This document shows, in pieces, positions 1 to 7,269 of a stretch of 8,980 nt of DNA. The translations under genes were made by a program, and so were the position numbers. The notes beneath the pieces were generated by a model. That model saw only the letters and a list, made by a program, of their open reading frames with translations. It had not been told where the DNA came from and searched no databases. Positions within the stretch are counted from its first letter, which is position 1; the number at the start of each line of letters is the position of its first letter. Source of the stretch: Paracoccaceae bacterium (GTDB lineage: Bacteria; Pseudomonadota; Alphaproteobacteria; Rhodobacterales; Rhodobacteraceae); the NCBI GenBank assembly GCA_003551745.1, contig PUNI01000378.1, forward strand, positions 1 through 8,980, given 5' to 3'.

Positions 1-1501
1 CCGGGATGCGAATGGTGCGCGCCTGATCGGCGATCGAGCGGGTGATCGCCTGGCGGATCCACCAGGTGGCATAGGTCGAGAACTTGTAGCCGCGGCGGTA
101 CTCGAACTTGTCGACCGCCTTCATCAGCCCGATGTTGCCCTCCTGGATCAGGTCGAGGAACTGCAGCCCGCGGTTGGTGTATTTCTTGGCGATGGAGATC
201 ACCAGGCGGAGGTTGGCCTCCACCATCTCCTTCTTGGCCTGACGGGCTTCCTTCTCGCCCTTCTGGACCTGGTTCACGATGCGACGGAACTCGCTGATGT
301 CGACGCCGACATACTGGCCCACCTGGGCCATGTCGGCGCGCAGCTCCTCGATCTTCCCGGATGAGCGCTCGACCAGGGCCTGCCAGCCGCGCCCGCTCTT
401 CTCGCCCATCCGGTCGAGCCAGCTCGGATCGAGTTCTGCGCCGCGATAGGCGTCGATGAACTCGCGGCGGTTGATGCGCGCCTGATCGGCCAGCTTCACC
501 ATGGCGCTGTCGATCGACATGATGCGCTTGTTGATGCCGTAGAGCTGATCGACCAGCGCCTCGATCCTGTTGTTGTGCAGGTGCAGCGAGTTGACCAGCT
601 CGACGATCTCGGCGCGCAGCTTCTGATAGACGCCCTCGTCGCCGTCGGTGAAGCGGGCGTTCTCCGACAGCGTCGCGGCCATCCGCTTGTCCTGCAGTTC
701 GGCGAGCCGCGCATAGTCATCTGCGATACGGTCGAGCGTCTCCAGCACGCGGGGCTTGAGCGCGGCCTCCATGGCGGCGAGCGACAGGTTCGAAGCGTCG
801 TCGTCCTCGTCGTCCTCGTTGCGCTCGATCGGGTTGCCGTCGGCGTCCAGCTCCGGCGCCGCCCCGGGTTTCGGCGCGCCGTGCGCCGGAGCGGCCGCCG
901 CGATACCCTCCACCGGCGCGCCGTTCGCCTCGTCCTCGTCCAGCGCATTGCCGAAGGTCGTCTCGAGGTCGATCACGTCGCGCAGCAGGATGTCCTCGCC
1001 CAGAAGCTCGTCGCGCCAGATCGTGATCGCCTGGAATGTCAGCGGGCTTTCGCAGAGCCCGGCGATCATGGTGTTGCGCCCGGCCTCGATGCGCTTGGCA
1101 ATGGCGATCTCGCCCTCGCGCGACAGAAGCTCCACCGAGCCCATCTCGCGCAGATACATCCGCACCGGGTCGTCGGTGCGGTCGAGCGTCTCCGACTGGG
1201 TGGTGGCGACGGCGACCTCGCGCGAGGTCGAGGCCTGCACCACCTCGCCGCCCTCGCTCTCCTCGGCTTCCTCGGCCTCGATCACGTTGATGCCCATCTC
1301 CGAGAGCATCGACATCACGTCCTCGATCTGCTCGGACGACACCTGATCCGGCGGCAGAACCTGGTTGAGCTCGTCATAGGTGATGAAGCCGCGCTCCTTG
1401 GCCGCGGCGATCATCCGCTTGACGGCGGCCTGGCTCATGTCGAGCGCGATCTCGCCTTCCTGGTCTTCGGGCTTGCTGTCATCGGTGTCCTTGGCAGCCA
1501 T
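1..1501 (-). CDS. rpoD: RNA polymerase primary sigma factor RpoD (sigma-70), 3' part cut by window edge
   Basis: This is the housekeeping sigma factor, which directs core RNA polymerase to -35/-10 promoters. The first 500 codons are in the window. Residues about 20-95 are region 1.1. Region 1.2 follows at about 108-142 ([20 protein letters not shown]). A long non-conserved region spans about 143-420 and includes an Ala/Pro plus Asp/Glu-rich stretch at about 187-236. Region 2 begins near residue 422 with [14 protein letters not shown] and [20 protein letters not shown]. It contains the -10 recognition helix with [17 protein letters not shown] and runs to the edge at RTIRIP. Regions 3 and 4 lie outside the window. 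The ATG at 1501 has an AGGAG 5 nt upstream, and the protein begins [10 protein letters not shown], as in Rhodobacteraceae RpoD. It lies 114 bp downstream of dnaG in the same direction, the classic primase-sigma arrangement. The identification is very secure. Confidence 0.98.
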   Translation of the reverse strand, partial: MAAKDTDDSKPEDQEGEIALDMSQAAVKRMIAAAKERGFITYDELNQVLPPDQVSSEQIEDVMSMLSEMGINVIEAEEAEESEGGEVVQASTSREVAVATTQSETLDRTDDPVRMYLREMGSVELLSREGEIAIAKRIEAGRNTMIAGLCESPLTFQAITIWRDELLGEDILLRDVIDLETTFGNALDEDEANGAPVEGIAAAAPAHGAPKPGAAPELDADGNPIERNEDDEDDDASNLSLAAMEAALKPRVLETLDRIADDYARLAELQDKRMAATLSENARFTDGDEGVYQKLRAEIVELVNSLHLHNNRIEALVDQLYGINKRIMSIDSAMVKLADQARINRREFIDAYRGAELDPSWLDRMGEKSGRGWQALVERSSGKIEELRADMAQVGQYVGVDISEFRRIVNQVQKGEKEARQAKKEMVEANLRLVISIAKKYTNRGLQFLDLIQEGNIGLMKAVDKFEYRRGYKFSTYATWWIRQAITRSIADQARTIRIP

Positions 1502-1506
1502 GCATG

Positions 1507-1511
1507 CTCCT
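1507..1511 (-). promoter_or_regulatory. rpoD ribosome binding site
   Basis: Read on the minus strand this is AGGAG, followed by 5 nt (CATGC) and then the rpoD ATG at 1501-1499. It settles the start. The other nearby ATG, at 1505-1503, is in a different frame and too close to the Shine-Dalgarno sequence. Confidence 0.8.
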
Positions 1512-1528
1512 GCGCGGGCGAGGGGGGT

Positions 1529-1550
1529 GGGGCCGATTCGGGGCTGATTC
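1529..1550. repeat. tandem 11-bp direct repeat in the rpoD leader
   Basis: Two adjacent copies, GGGGCCGATTC (1529-1539) and GGGGCTGATTC (1540-1550), differ at one base. The 11-bp period is about one helical turn, so both copies would present the same DNA face to a protein. They lie between the candidate -10 and the ribosome binding site of rpoD. They could be an operator or a leader RNA element, or chance in a GC-rich leader. No function is recognised. Confidence 0.5.
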
Positions 1551-1559
1551 GATCCGGTG

Positions 1560-1589
1560 TTTCTATCCAATGCGCGGCGCGAATCACAG
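1560..1589 (-). promoter_or_regulatory. weak candidate rpoD promoter
   Basis: On the minus strand a -35-like CTGTGA (1589-1584, 3/6 to TTGACA) is separated by 18 nt from a -10-like TAGAAA (1565-1560, 4/6 to TATAAT). This is the only AT-richer stretch in the dnaG-rpoD gap, and a start near 1552 would give a leader of about 50 nt. The match is weak. A heat-shock (RpoH) promoter is common before alphaproteobacterial rpoD, but no clear one was seen here. Confidence 0.2.
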
Positions 1590-1590
1590 G

Positions 1591-1610
1591 GCGCGCGCAC
1601 CGGAGCGCGC
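1591..1610. other. GC hairpin just after dnaG stop
   Basis: GCGCGC arms (1593-1598 with 1605-1610, loop ACCGGA) form a stem 5 nt after the dnaG stop codon. On the minus strand it is followed by CCCTGTG rather than a T-run, so it is not a standard intrinsic terminator. It might cause pausing or protect the mRNA end, and dnaG transcripts could read through into rpoD. Confidence 0.4.
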
Positions 1611-1615
1611 GGCGT

Positions 1616-3526
1616 TTACCTCTTCTTAGGATTGCAGACTTCGCCCGCCTGCTCGAGGATCCTGAGCAGCGCCTCGCGGTCCTCGTCGAGGTCGTTGGCG
1701 TCGGCGACGCGCGTGCGGGCGGCGCGGTGAACCGCCTCTGCGGCCTGGCCGAGACGCCATGTCAGACTCTCGTCGGGAAGCGCCACGATGTCCTGCATTG
1801 CGTCTTGCACCTCACGCCGGATCGCGCGTCGCGCCGCCAGAAGCGACACCTCGTCCTCCAGGCATGCCATGGCGAGGAGACTGTCCTCGGGCTTGCAGAC
1901 CGGCGGCGCGCGGTTGACATGGCGCTGGGAGAACAGGTTTTCAAGGGCGGCCGGCGCCTCTGCCCGCACCGCCGCCCGGAGATCCTCGCCGGCGTTCAGA
2001 TGGCGCAGCAGCACATCGCGGAGCGTGGCGTGTTCGGGGTGCAGGCACTCCAGCGTCTCCAGTTCCTGCTCGAACCGCGGCAGCAGATCGGGGTGCGTGA
2101 TCAGAGTCGCCAGGATCACCGCCTCGCGCAGGCGATCCTCCACGGTCTCGTCGCCCACGGCCAGCGCCGTGCCGCGGGTGGCGGGCAGCGGGGCGGCGGG
2201 ACCGCGCGCCAGGTGCGGGCCGCGCCCCGCCTCGCGGCGTGGCCGGCCGAAAAGCTCGTTGCGCAGCCGCGCGATCTCGGCGCCATAGTGGCTGCGCAGC
2301 GAGGCGTCGCGGATGCGCAGGATGGCCGCGCGAAGCCGCTTGTCGAGCGCAGCGCGGCGTTCGGGGCTGTCGAGCACCTGGCCTTCCGTCTCCCGCCGCC
2401 ACAGAAGCTGCACCATCGGCACGGCGGTCTCGACGAGGCTCTGCATCGCCGCCGGGCCTGCGCCGCGCAGCAGATCGTCGGGGTCCTGCCCGGCCGGCAG
2501 CAGCGCGAAGCGCAGCCCCTGTCCGGCCTCCATCAGCGGCAGGGCCAGATCCATCAGGCGCAGCCCCGCCCGCAGCCCCGCCGCGTCGCCGTCGAGCGCC
2601 ACCACGGGCTCGGGAGAGAGCCGCCACAGAAGCCGCAACTGATCCTCGGTGATGGCCGTGCCGAGCGGCGCCACCGCGCCGCCGAACCCCGCGCGGGTCA
2701 GCGCGATGACGTCCATGTAGCCTTCCACGACCACCAGCGCCCCACCGCGGGCGACGGCCTCGCGGGCGCGGCTGGCGTTGTAGAGGCTGCGGCCCTTGTC
2801 GAAGAGCGCGGTCTCCGGCGAGTTGAGGTATTTTGCGTGGTCGTTGGGGTTCAGCGCCCGGCCACCAAAGCCGATCAGCCGGCCGCGCAGGTCGCGGATC
2901 GGGAAGGTCAGGCGGTTGCGCAACCGGTCGTAGCGGCTGCCGTCGCGCTCGGAGACGGCCGAGATCCCGGCCGCGTCGATCAGCTCCGCTGCCACACCGG
3001 CGTCGCGCAGATGCGCGAAGGCGCCGGCCCGGGCGTCGGGCGCAAAGCCGATCTCGAATCGCTCCAGCGTGGCTTCGTCGAGCCCGCGGCGGGCGGCATA
3101 GTCCCGCGCATGGGCCGCCGCGGCCGTGGAGAACTGGAGCCGATAGTAGCGGTTGGCCTGCTCCAGCACCTCGGCGAGCCGGCTGGCGCGGTCGGCCTTC
3201 TCGGCCGCGCGCGGGTCGCGGGCCGGCATCTCCACCCCGGCCTCGGCCGCCAGCGCCTCGACCGCCTCCATGAAGCTCATCCCGTCGGCCTCGCGCAGGA
3301 AGGTCAGCGCGTCGCCCTTCGCGTGGCAGCCGAAGCAGTAGTAGAACCCCTTGCCGTCATCGACGTGGAACGATGGCGTCTTCTCCTGATGAAAGGGACA
3401 GGGCGCCCACCAGTCGCCCTTGGCCGCATTGGACTTCCGGGCATCCCACTGCACCTTGCGGCCGATCACGCGGCTGATCGGCACGCGGTCGCGCAACTCG
3501 TCGAGGAACCCGGGCGGCAGGGACAT
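1616..3526 (-). CDS. dnaG: DNA primase DnaG
   Basis: This enzyme makes the short RNA primers for DNA replication, working with the replicative helicase at the fork. The protein has 636 residues, a normal length for the family. The N-terminal CHC2 zinc-binding domain has C43 and H46 (APCPFHQEKTPSFHV) with C64 and C67 (YYCFGCHAKGD). The catalytic core holds the RNAP-basic patch around 200-235 (FPIRDLRGRLIGFGGRAL). The TOPRIM metal-binding residues are E268 in VVVEGYMDVIAL and D312/D314 in ALDGDAAG, followed by GQDPDDLL at 346-353. The C-terminal third, from about 455, is the variable helicase-binding domain, ending in a basic tail (NPKKR). The ATG at 3526 has no Shine-Dalgarno sequence but a -10-like hexamer lies 5 nt before it, suggesting a leaderless message. 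It is followed by rpoD, 114 bp downstream. All key residues are intact. Confidence 0.98.
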   Translation of the reverse strand: MSLPPGFLDELRDRVPISRVIGRKVQWDARKSNAAKGDWWAPCPFHQEKTPSFHVDDGKGFYYCFGCHAKGDALTFLREADGMSFMEAVEALAAEAGVEMPARDPRAAEKADRASRLAEVLEQANRYYRLQFSTAAAAHARDYAARRGLDEATLERFEIGFAPDARAGAFAHLRDAGVAAELIDAAGISAVSERDGSRYDRLRNRLTFPIRDLRGRLIGFGGRALNPNDHAKYLNSPETALFDKGRSLYNASRAREAVARGGALVVVEGYMDVIALTRAGFGGAVAPLGTAITEDQLRLLWRLSPEPVVALDGDAAGLRAGLRLMDLALPLMEAGQGLRFALLPAGQDPDDLLRGAGPAAMQSLVETAVPMVQLLWRRETEGQVLDSPERRAALDKRLRAAILRIRDASLRSHYGAEIARLRNELFGRPRREAGRGPHLARGPAAPLPATRGTALAVGDETVEDRLREAVILATLITHPDLLPRFEQELETLECLHPEHATLRDVLLRHLNAGEDLRAAVRAEAPAALENLFSQRHVNRAPPVCKPEDSLLAMACLEDEVSLLAARRAIRREVQDAMQDIVALPDESLTWRLGQAAEAVHRAARTRVADANDLDEDREALLRILEQAGEVCNPKKR

Positions 3527-3531
3527 GGCGA

Positions 3532-3562
3532 AGTATATCGTCCGCGCCGGCGCTTCTGTCTA
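3532..3562 (-). promoter_or_regulatory. candidate dnaG promoter giving a leaderless transcript
   Basis: On the minus strand TAGACA (3562-3557, 5/6 to TTGACA) is followed after 19 nt by TATACT (3537-3532, 5/6 to TATAAT). Five bases later comes the A of the dnaG ATG at 3526. The 19-nt spacer is longer than the ideal 17. If used, transcription would begin at or next to the start codon, which fits the absence of a Shine-Dalgarno sequence. Leaderless mRNAs are well documented in alphaproteobacteria such as Caulobacter. Its use here is inferred. Confidence 0.4.
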
Positions 3563-3768
3563 GGCCGATGCCCCGCGCCTGTGGCCGAAAGATGACCGTT
3601 GCCGCCCGTTTGCCGCTGGGGCGTCCGGGCTCGCATGGGCAAGCGGCGGCGTATGGCACCGTCTGGCTCGGGCGGCCTCGTCGTCGCGTGCTTCTGACGG
3701 GCTTCGGTGCGTCTTCTGCTTGCCGTCGGCTTCCCGCCCCGGATGTCGCGGGAGGCTCAAAGCGATGG

Positions 3769-3802
3769 CCGGGTGACCGGCAGACCCGCCAAGTTCACCC
3801 GG
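3769..3802 (-). terminator. possible terminator hairpin downstream of sbtA-like gene
   Basis: A perfect 8-bp inverted repeat, CCGGGTGA (3769-3776) with TCACCCGG (3795-3802), encloses an 18-nt loop. It lies 45 nt after the sbtA-like stop codon. On the minus strand the stem is followed by CCATCGCTTTGAG, which has only a short T-run. Position fits a transcription end, but loop size and tail make it a weak intrinsic terminator. Confidence 0.3.
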
Positions 3803-3846
3803 GAAGCGGGCAGGCCATGTCGCCGGCTGGGAACCCGCGGGCGCCT

Positions 3847-4824
3847 TCACGGCAGCAGCAGACCGTTCGCCACCAGCCACCAGTAGGCCGGGATGCCGAT
3901 CACGATGTTCAGGGGGAAGGCGATGGCCATGCTCATGGTCAGATACCTCGCCGGGTTGGCCTCGGGCAGACCCTCCCGCAGCAGCACCGGCGCGACGATG
4001 TAGGAGGCCGAGGCGCAGAGGATGATCAGCAGATATGCATCGCCCGGCTGCAGCCCGACCAGCCGGGCAAAGCCCAAGGCGAGGGCCGCGTTCACCAGCG
4101 GCGCGGCGATCGCGAACAGGATCAGCGCCGGGGGAAAGCCGCGCATTCCGCGCAGCTGGCCGCCCACCTGCAGCCCCATGTACATCAGGAAGAAGATCAG
4201 CATGCCGGTAAACATGTCGCCGCTGATGAAGGCCGCGAGGGGGTTTGCCTCCTCGCCCAGCGCCACCAGCAGGTATCCGATGATCAGGCTGCCAATGAGC
4301 ACGATCACCGTGCCGTCGGTCGCCGCCGTGCGCAGCACGCCGCGCAGCCGGGCCGGCCCGCCACCCCCGCCATAGGCTCGGGCCAGCAGGATCGACAGGA
4401 TGATCGCCGGCGTCTCCATCACCACCAGCGCCACGGTCATGTAGCCGCCGAAGGCCACACCCAGCGAGGTCAGGAACCCCACCGCCGTGATGTAGGTGAG
4501 CGTGCTGTTCGAACCGAAGGTCGCGCCGATGGCCGCGGCATCGGCATCGCCGAAACGGCGGCGCAGCAGGAAGAAGCTCGCCAGCGGCACCAGCGCGCTC
4601 ATCGCGAGGATGAAGCCGATGATCAGGATGCCGTCGCCGAAGAGCGGCGCGTGATAGAGGCTGACCCCGCCCTTGAAGCCGATCGAGAGCATCAGATAGA
4701 GGCTCACGAACTTCAGCACCGGATCGGGGATCTCGAGGTTCGAGCGCAGAAGCTTGGCGATCACCCCGAGCAGGAAGAACAGGATGCCGGGGTTGAACAG
4801 CGTGGCGAGGATGTCGTGATCCAT
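3847..4824 (-). CDS. sbtA: SbtA-family sodium-dependent bicarbonate permease
   Basis: The SbtA family (formerly DUF897) imports bicarbonate with sodium across the inner membrane. The protein has 325 residues, somewhat shorter than the roughly 370 of cyanobacterial SbtA, and is hydrophobic throughout with about ten membrane segments in two halves. Family hallmarks seen: NPGILFFLLG at 11-20, LSIGFKGG near 47-53, TFGSNSTLTYITAVGFL at 102-118, VVMETPAI at 134-141, FFLMYMGLQVGG at 211-222, LCASASYIVAPVLLREGLPEANPARYLT across 269-296, and AFPLNIVIGIPAYWW at 302-316. The motif read as GSVSAVT in cyanobacterial proteins is GSNSTLT here, so substrate or ion handling could differ. The ATG at 4824 lacks a clear Shine-Dalgarno sequence. 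It sits downstream of a proton-conducting subunit and an ATPase, separated from them by hairpins. The family is secure; bicarbonate as substrate is inferred from it. Confidence 0.88.
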   Translation of the reverse strand: MDHDILATLFNPGILFFLLGVIAKLLRSNLEIPDPVLKFVSLYLMLSIGFKGGVSLYHAPLFGDGILIIGFILAMSALVPLASFFLLRRRFGDADAAAIGATFGSNSTLTYITAVGFLTSLGVAFGGYMTVALVVMETPAIILSILLARAYGGGGGPARLRGVLRTAATDGTVIVLIGSLIIGYLLVALGEEANPLAAFISGDMFTGMLIFFLMYMGLQVGGQLRGMRGFPPALILFAIAAPLVNAALALGFARLVGLQPGDAYLLIILCASASYIVAPVLLREGLPEANPARYLTMSMAIAFPLNIVIGIPAYWWLVANGLLLP

Positions 4825-4842
4825 GGCAGACTCGCAGGAAGG

Positions 4843-4860
4843 GCCCGGTGCGGGCCGGGC
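4843..4860. other. hairpin in the sbtA-like leader
   Basis: GCCCGG (4843-4848) pairs with CCGGGC (4855-4860) around a 6-nt loop, 18 nt upstream of the sbtA-like start codon. It could be a leader structure that affects translation, or part of a termination region from the upstream genes. There is no T-run after it on the minus strand. Confidence 0.35.
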
Positions 4861-4900
4861 TGAGGGGCATGCGACGTTGTGTGGTGGCGGCGTGCGAAAC

Positions 4901-4926
4901 CGGCGGACCGGCTGACCGGTCCGCCG
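4901..4926 (-). terminator. strong hairpin, probable terminator of the upstream operon
   Basis: A perfect 11-bp GC-rich stem, CGGCGGACCGG (4901-4911) with CCGGTCCGCCG (4916-4926), has a 4-nt loop. On the minus strand it is followed by GTTTCG, a short T-tract. It is about 70 nt past the stop of the ATPase gene and would separate that transcript from the sbtA-like gene. The stem is certain; terminator function is inferred, since the T-tract is short. Confidence 0.5.
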
Positions 4927-4956
4927 CCGGAAGGAGGTTTCCGGTACGGGCGATGG

Positions 4957-4976
4957 CGGGGCGCACCGGCGCCCCG
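4957..4976. other. second hairpin just after the ATPase stop
   Basis: CGGGGCGC (4957-4964) pairs perfectly with GCGCCCCG (4969-4976) around a 4-nt loop, 19 nt past the ATPase stop codon. No T-run follows on the minus strand. With the stronger hairpin at 4901-4926 it may form a tandem mRNA 3' end structure. Confidence 0.4.
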
Positions 4977-4995
4977 AAGTAACGTCAGGCGCGGC

Positions 4996-7269
4996 TCAGG
5001 CGGCGCGCCGGTCGCGGCGCGGGCCCAGTTCCTCGGCGCAGAGCCGGCCGAACAGCACCGACCACCTCTCCAGCCGTTCGCGGGGGAAGCCCGCCGGTCC
5101 CATCTCGAGCGCCCGGTCGCGGACGCGCCGGGCCAGACCGAGCCGCCAGTCGGCGGGCAGGGCCAGGCGCTGCGCGGCCGCCCAGCGCTCGACCTGGGGC
5201 AGGAAGGGCTCGGCCCGCCCGATGACATCGGCCAGACGCGTCTCCGGGCGCCGCTCCAGCCGGTCGAGCTGATCGGCAAGGAACTCCGGGGGAAGCAGAT
5301 CCTCCACCGTGCCCTGTGCAACGCCCGTCAGTTCCGAGAGCGCAACCAGCTTCTCGGGCGCATCGGCGTAGAGCCCGGTGCGCAACTCCTCCGCCATCGC
5401 TTCCTGTCCGGGGCTCAGCAACACCAGCGGCAGCGCACCGTCGCGCCCGGCCATGAGGCTCGCGGCCACGCCGGCGATGCGGCTCGCCCCGGCCGGGGTG
5501 AACACCAGATCCCGTCGCGGCGCGAGCAGCCCCGCCGCTGTCAGCACCGTGCGCAGGGTGCCGAGATGCAGCTGTTCGGCCTCGCCCGCAACCAGCACCG
5601 GCTGGCAGCCGCGCAGCATCCCTTCGGCCACCGACAGGGTCAGCGCGGCACGCACCGCATAGGCCGCACCCCGCTGGCTGTCCGCGCCCTCCGCCTCGCG
5701 AAGCTTGCCGGTGGCCCGGGTCGAGCCGTCCGCGTCCACATAGACCTTGCGCGCCCGGTCGAGCCGGTCGGCATCGACGAGGAAGGGCGAGTGGGCGGTG
5801 TAGATCAGCTGGTTGCTGGCCGCGAGCTGGTCGAAGAAGGCCGAGAGATCGCGTTGCGCGAGCGGATGCAGCGATTGACCCGGCTCGTCGAGCAGCAGCA
5901 CCGCCCGGCGATGCGCGCCCTGGCTCTCGACCATGAAGACGAGAAAGAAGCTCAGGAACCATTGCAACCCGGTGGAGCGGCTTTCGAGCTCGATCTCCTG
6001 CGGTCGCCGCGAGTCCGCCACCCAGATGCGGAAATGGTTGCCGTCGGCCTCGAAGCGGAAGCGGTAGTCGCCCTGCTTCCACCAGTCCCCGAAGCGCTCG
6101 GTCAGCTTGGTGCCGGCCGACTGCATCAGGATCGAGCGGATGCGCTTGGCCTCGGCGATGCGTGCCAGTTCGCCAGCCTCCGGGCGGGGCTCGCCACCGG
6201 CCAGCCGCGCGATCAGCCCGCGCAGCCGTGCCACCGCCCCGTCGCGCGCGATGGCTTCGGCCTCGGCCGCCTCGCGCAGGTCGCGGAAGTCGCGGCCAAG
6301 CTCCAGAACCTCCTGCGGTTCCAGCCCGACAAAGCCGAACAGCACCTTCAGGGTGCGCGCCTTGGCGGCCTCCTTGGCGCCCAGATCCTCGCGGGCGAGG
6401 TTCTCGACCACATGCGGCAGGTAGATCTCGCTGTCGAGATTGCCGTAGTTCGAATAGTAGACGAAGGGCGGCATCGCCGCCAGCACGGCGCGCCGCACCT
6501 CGGGCCGGCTGCCGGGGTCGGCGGCGCAGAGCTCCGACATACGCTCGCCCAGCCGCAGCCGCAGCTCCATCAGGATCGATGCGGCCGAGCCCGCCTCGGC
6601 CGGGTCGGCCGGCACCAGAACCCCCACTGCGTCGCGGAGCCGGATCAGCTCGTTCGGGCCGAGCTGCGCGCCGCGGTCGATCCCGGCGCGCAGCTCGGCG
6701 AGCGCGGCGATGGCGCGGTCGCGCAGCTCCTGCTCGGGCCCCGACGACGGGGCGCCGGACAGTTGGCTGCGTGCGGTGTCGATCTGCGTGATCACCCAGG
6801 CGGCGTCGGCGCGGCGGTCGAGCCGGTGGCGGGGGAAGGTGACCACATGGGTGCCGTCATAGAAGCGGCCGACCCGCACGAGGCGGGCCTCCTCCGGCGG
6901 CAGGCCGGCAAGTTCGGCGATCTCTCCGGCCCGGTTTCCGGCGTCGAACTCCGCCTCGACAAACTGGAAACCCGCCGGGTTGCTGCGGATGGTGGTGAAC
7001 AGCGCCTTGGGGAAATCCGAGGTGGGGTCGATCTCGCCGCCGCGGGCCGGGTTCAGCTTCCACAGCGGCAGCAGCAGGTTGGTCTTGCCGCTCTCGTTGA
7101 CGCCGATCAGGGCGCTGACGGCGCCGACATCCACCCAGCCGGAATCGACGACCGAGCGGAAATTGGTCACGCGGAAGCGCACCAGGGCCATGTCGCGGTC
7201 GGCGGATTTGTCGGGCATGGCGGTGGCGATCGGGCCAACGGCGGCGGTGAGGGGGCGGTCGTGTTTCAT
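4996..7269 (-). CDS. OLD-like AAA/ABC-type ATPase with degenerate C-terminal TOPRIM-like domain
   Basis: The 757-residue protein has the layout of OLD-family ATPase-TOPRIM proteins (P2 Old, GajA). The ATPase half begins FRVTNFRSV near residue 32, typical of SMC/RecF/OLD heads. Walker A is GVNESGKTN (56-64, K62). A helical insertion fills about 280-390. The ABC signature region is RSTGLQWFLSFFL (431-443). Walker B is VLLLDEPGQSLHP (457-469, D461, E462), with the switch histidine H493 in YTAHSPFLVD. The C-terminal part (about 555-665) follows the TOPRIM pattern, including TVEDLLP at 654-660. However, the usual VEGxxD reads VAGEAE (560-565), and the acidic DxD strand end reads LLSPGQE (617-623). 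Nuclease activity therefore looks lost; a regulatory or sensing role is possible. The ATG overlaps the upstream stop as ATGA and has AGGAG 7 nt upstream. Internal Met18 and Met27 lack such a site. Base composition matches its neighbours. ATPase function is secure, biological role unknown. Confidence 0.85.
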   Translation of the reverse strand: MKHDRPLTAAVGPIATAMPDKSADRDMALVRFRVTNFRSVVDSGWVDVGAVSALIGVNESGKTNLLLPLWKLNPARGGEIDPTSDFPKALFTTIRSNPAGFQFVEAEFDAGNRAGEIAELAGLPPEEARLVRVGRFYDGTHVVTFPRHRLDRRADAAWVITQIDTARSQLSGAPSSGPEQELRDRAIAALAELRAGIDRGAQLGPNELIRLRDAVGVLVPADPAEAGSAASILMELRLRLGERMSELCAADPGSRPEVRRAVLAAMPPFVYYSNYGNLDSEIYLPHVVENLAREDLGAKEAAKARTLKVLFGFVGLEPQEVLELGRDFRDLREAAEAEAIARDGAVARLRGLIARLAGGEPRPEAGELARIAEAKRIRSILMQSAGTKLTERFGDWWKQGDYRFRFEADGNHFRIWVADSRRPQEIELESRSTGLQWFLSFFLVFMVESQGAHRRAVLLLDEPGQSLHPLAQRDLSAFFDQLAASNQLIYTAHSPFLVDADRLDRARKVYVDADGSTRATGKLREAEGADSQRGAAYAVRAALTLSVAEGMLRGCQPVLVAGEAEQLHLGTLRTVLTAAGLLAPRRDLVFTPAGASRIAGVAASLMAGRDGALPLVLLSPGQEAMAEELRTGLYADAPEKLVALSELTGVAQGTVEDLLPPEFLADQLDRLERRPETRLADVIGRAEPFLPQVERWAAAQRLALPADWRLGLARRVRDRALEMGPAGFPRERLERWSVLFGRLCAEELGPRRDRRAA

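Larger units (their letters stand above)
3527..3846. other. 320-bp gap between sbtA-like gene and dnaG, no recognisable gene
   Basis: Both strands were read and no conserved protein, tRNA or known RNA was recognised. Frames crossing it are extensions of antisense or out-of-frame reading through dnaG or sbtA. It holds a hairpin at 3769-3802, a smaller inverted repeat (TCCCGC at 3732-3737 with GCGGGA at 3748-3753), and the candidate dnaG promoter at its left end. It contains no gatB/YqeY-type gene, which often precedes dnaG in alphaproteobacteria, and no PII-like sbtB, which often accompanies sbtA. Confidence 0.6.

Noticed and set aside
575..3595. 1006-codon open frame on the plus strand across rpoD and dnaG
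   Set aside because: It is antisense to two clearly conserved genes and its translation is low-complexity (Arg/Ala/Gly/Leu-rich) without any recognisable domain, as expected from GC-rich third codon positions.
3560..4966. 468-codon minus-strand frame overlapping the sbtA-like gene
   Set aside because: It is out of frame with the conserved permease and its product has no domain-like pattern, so it is a shadow frame.
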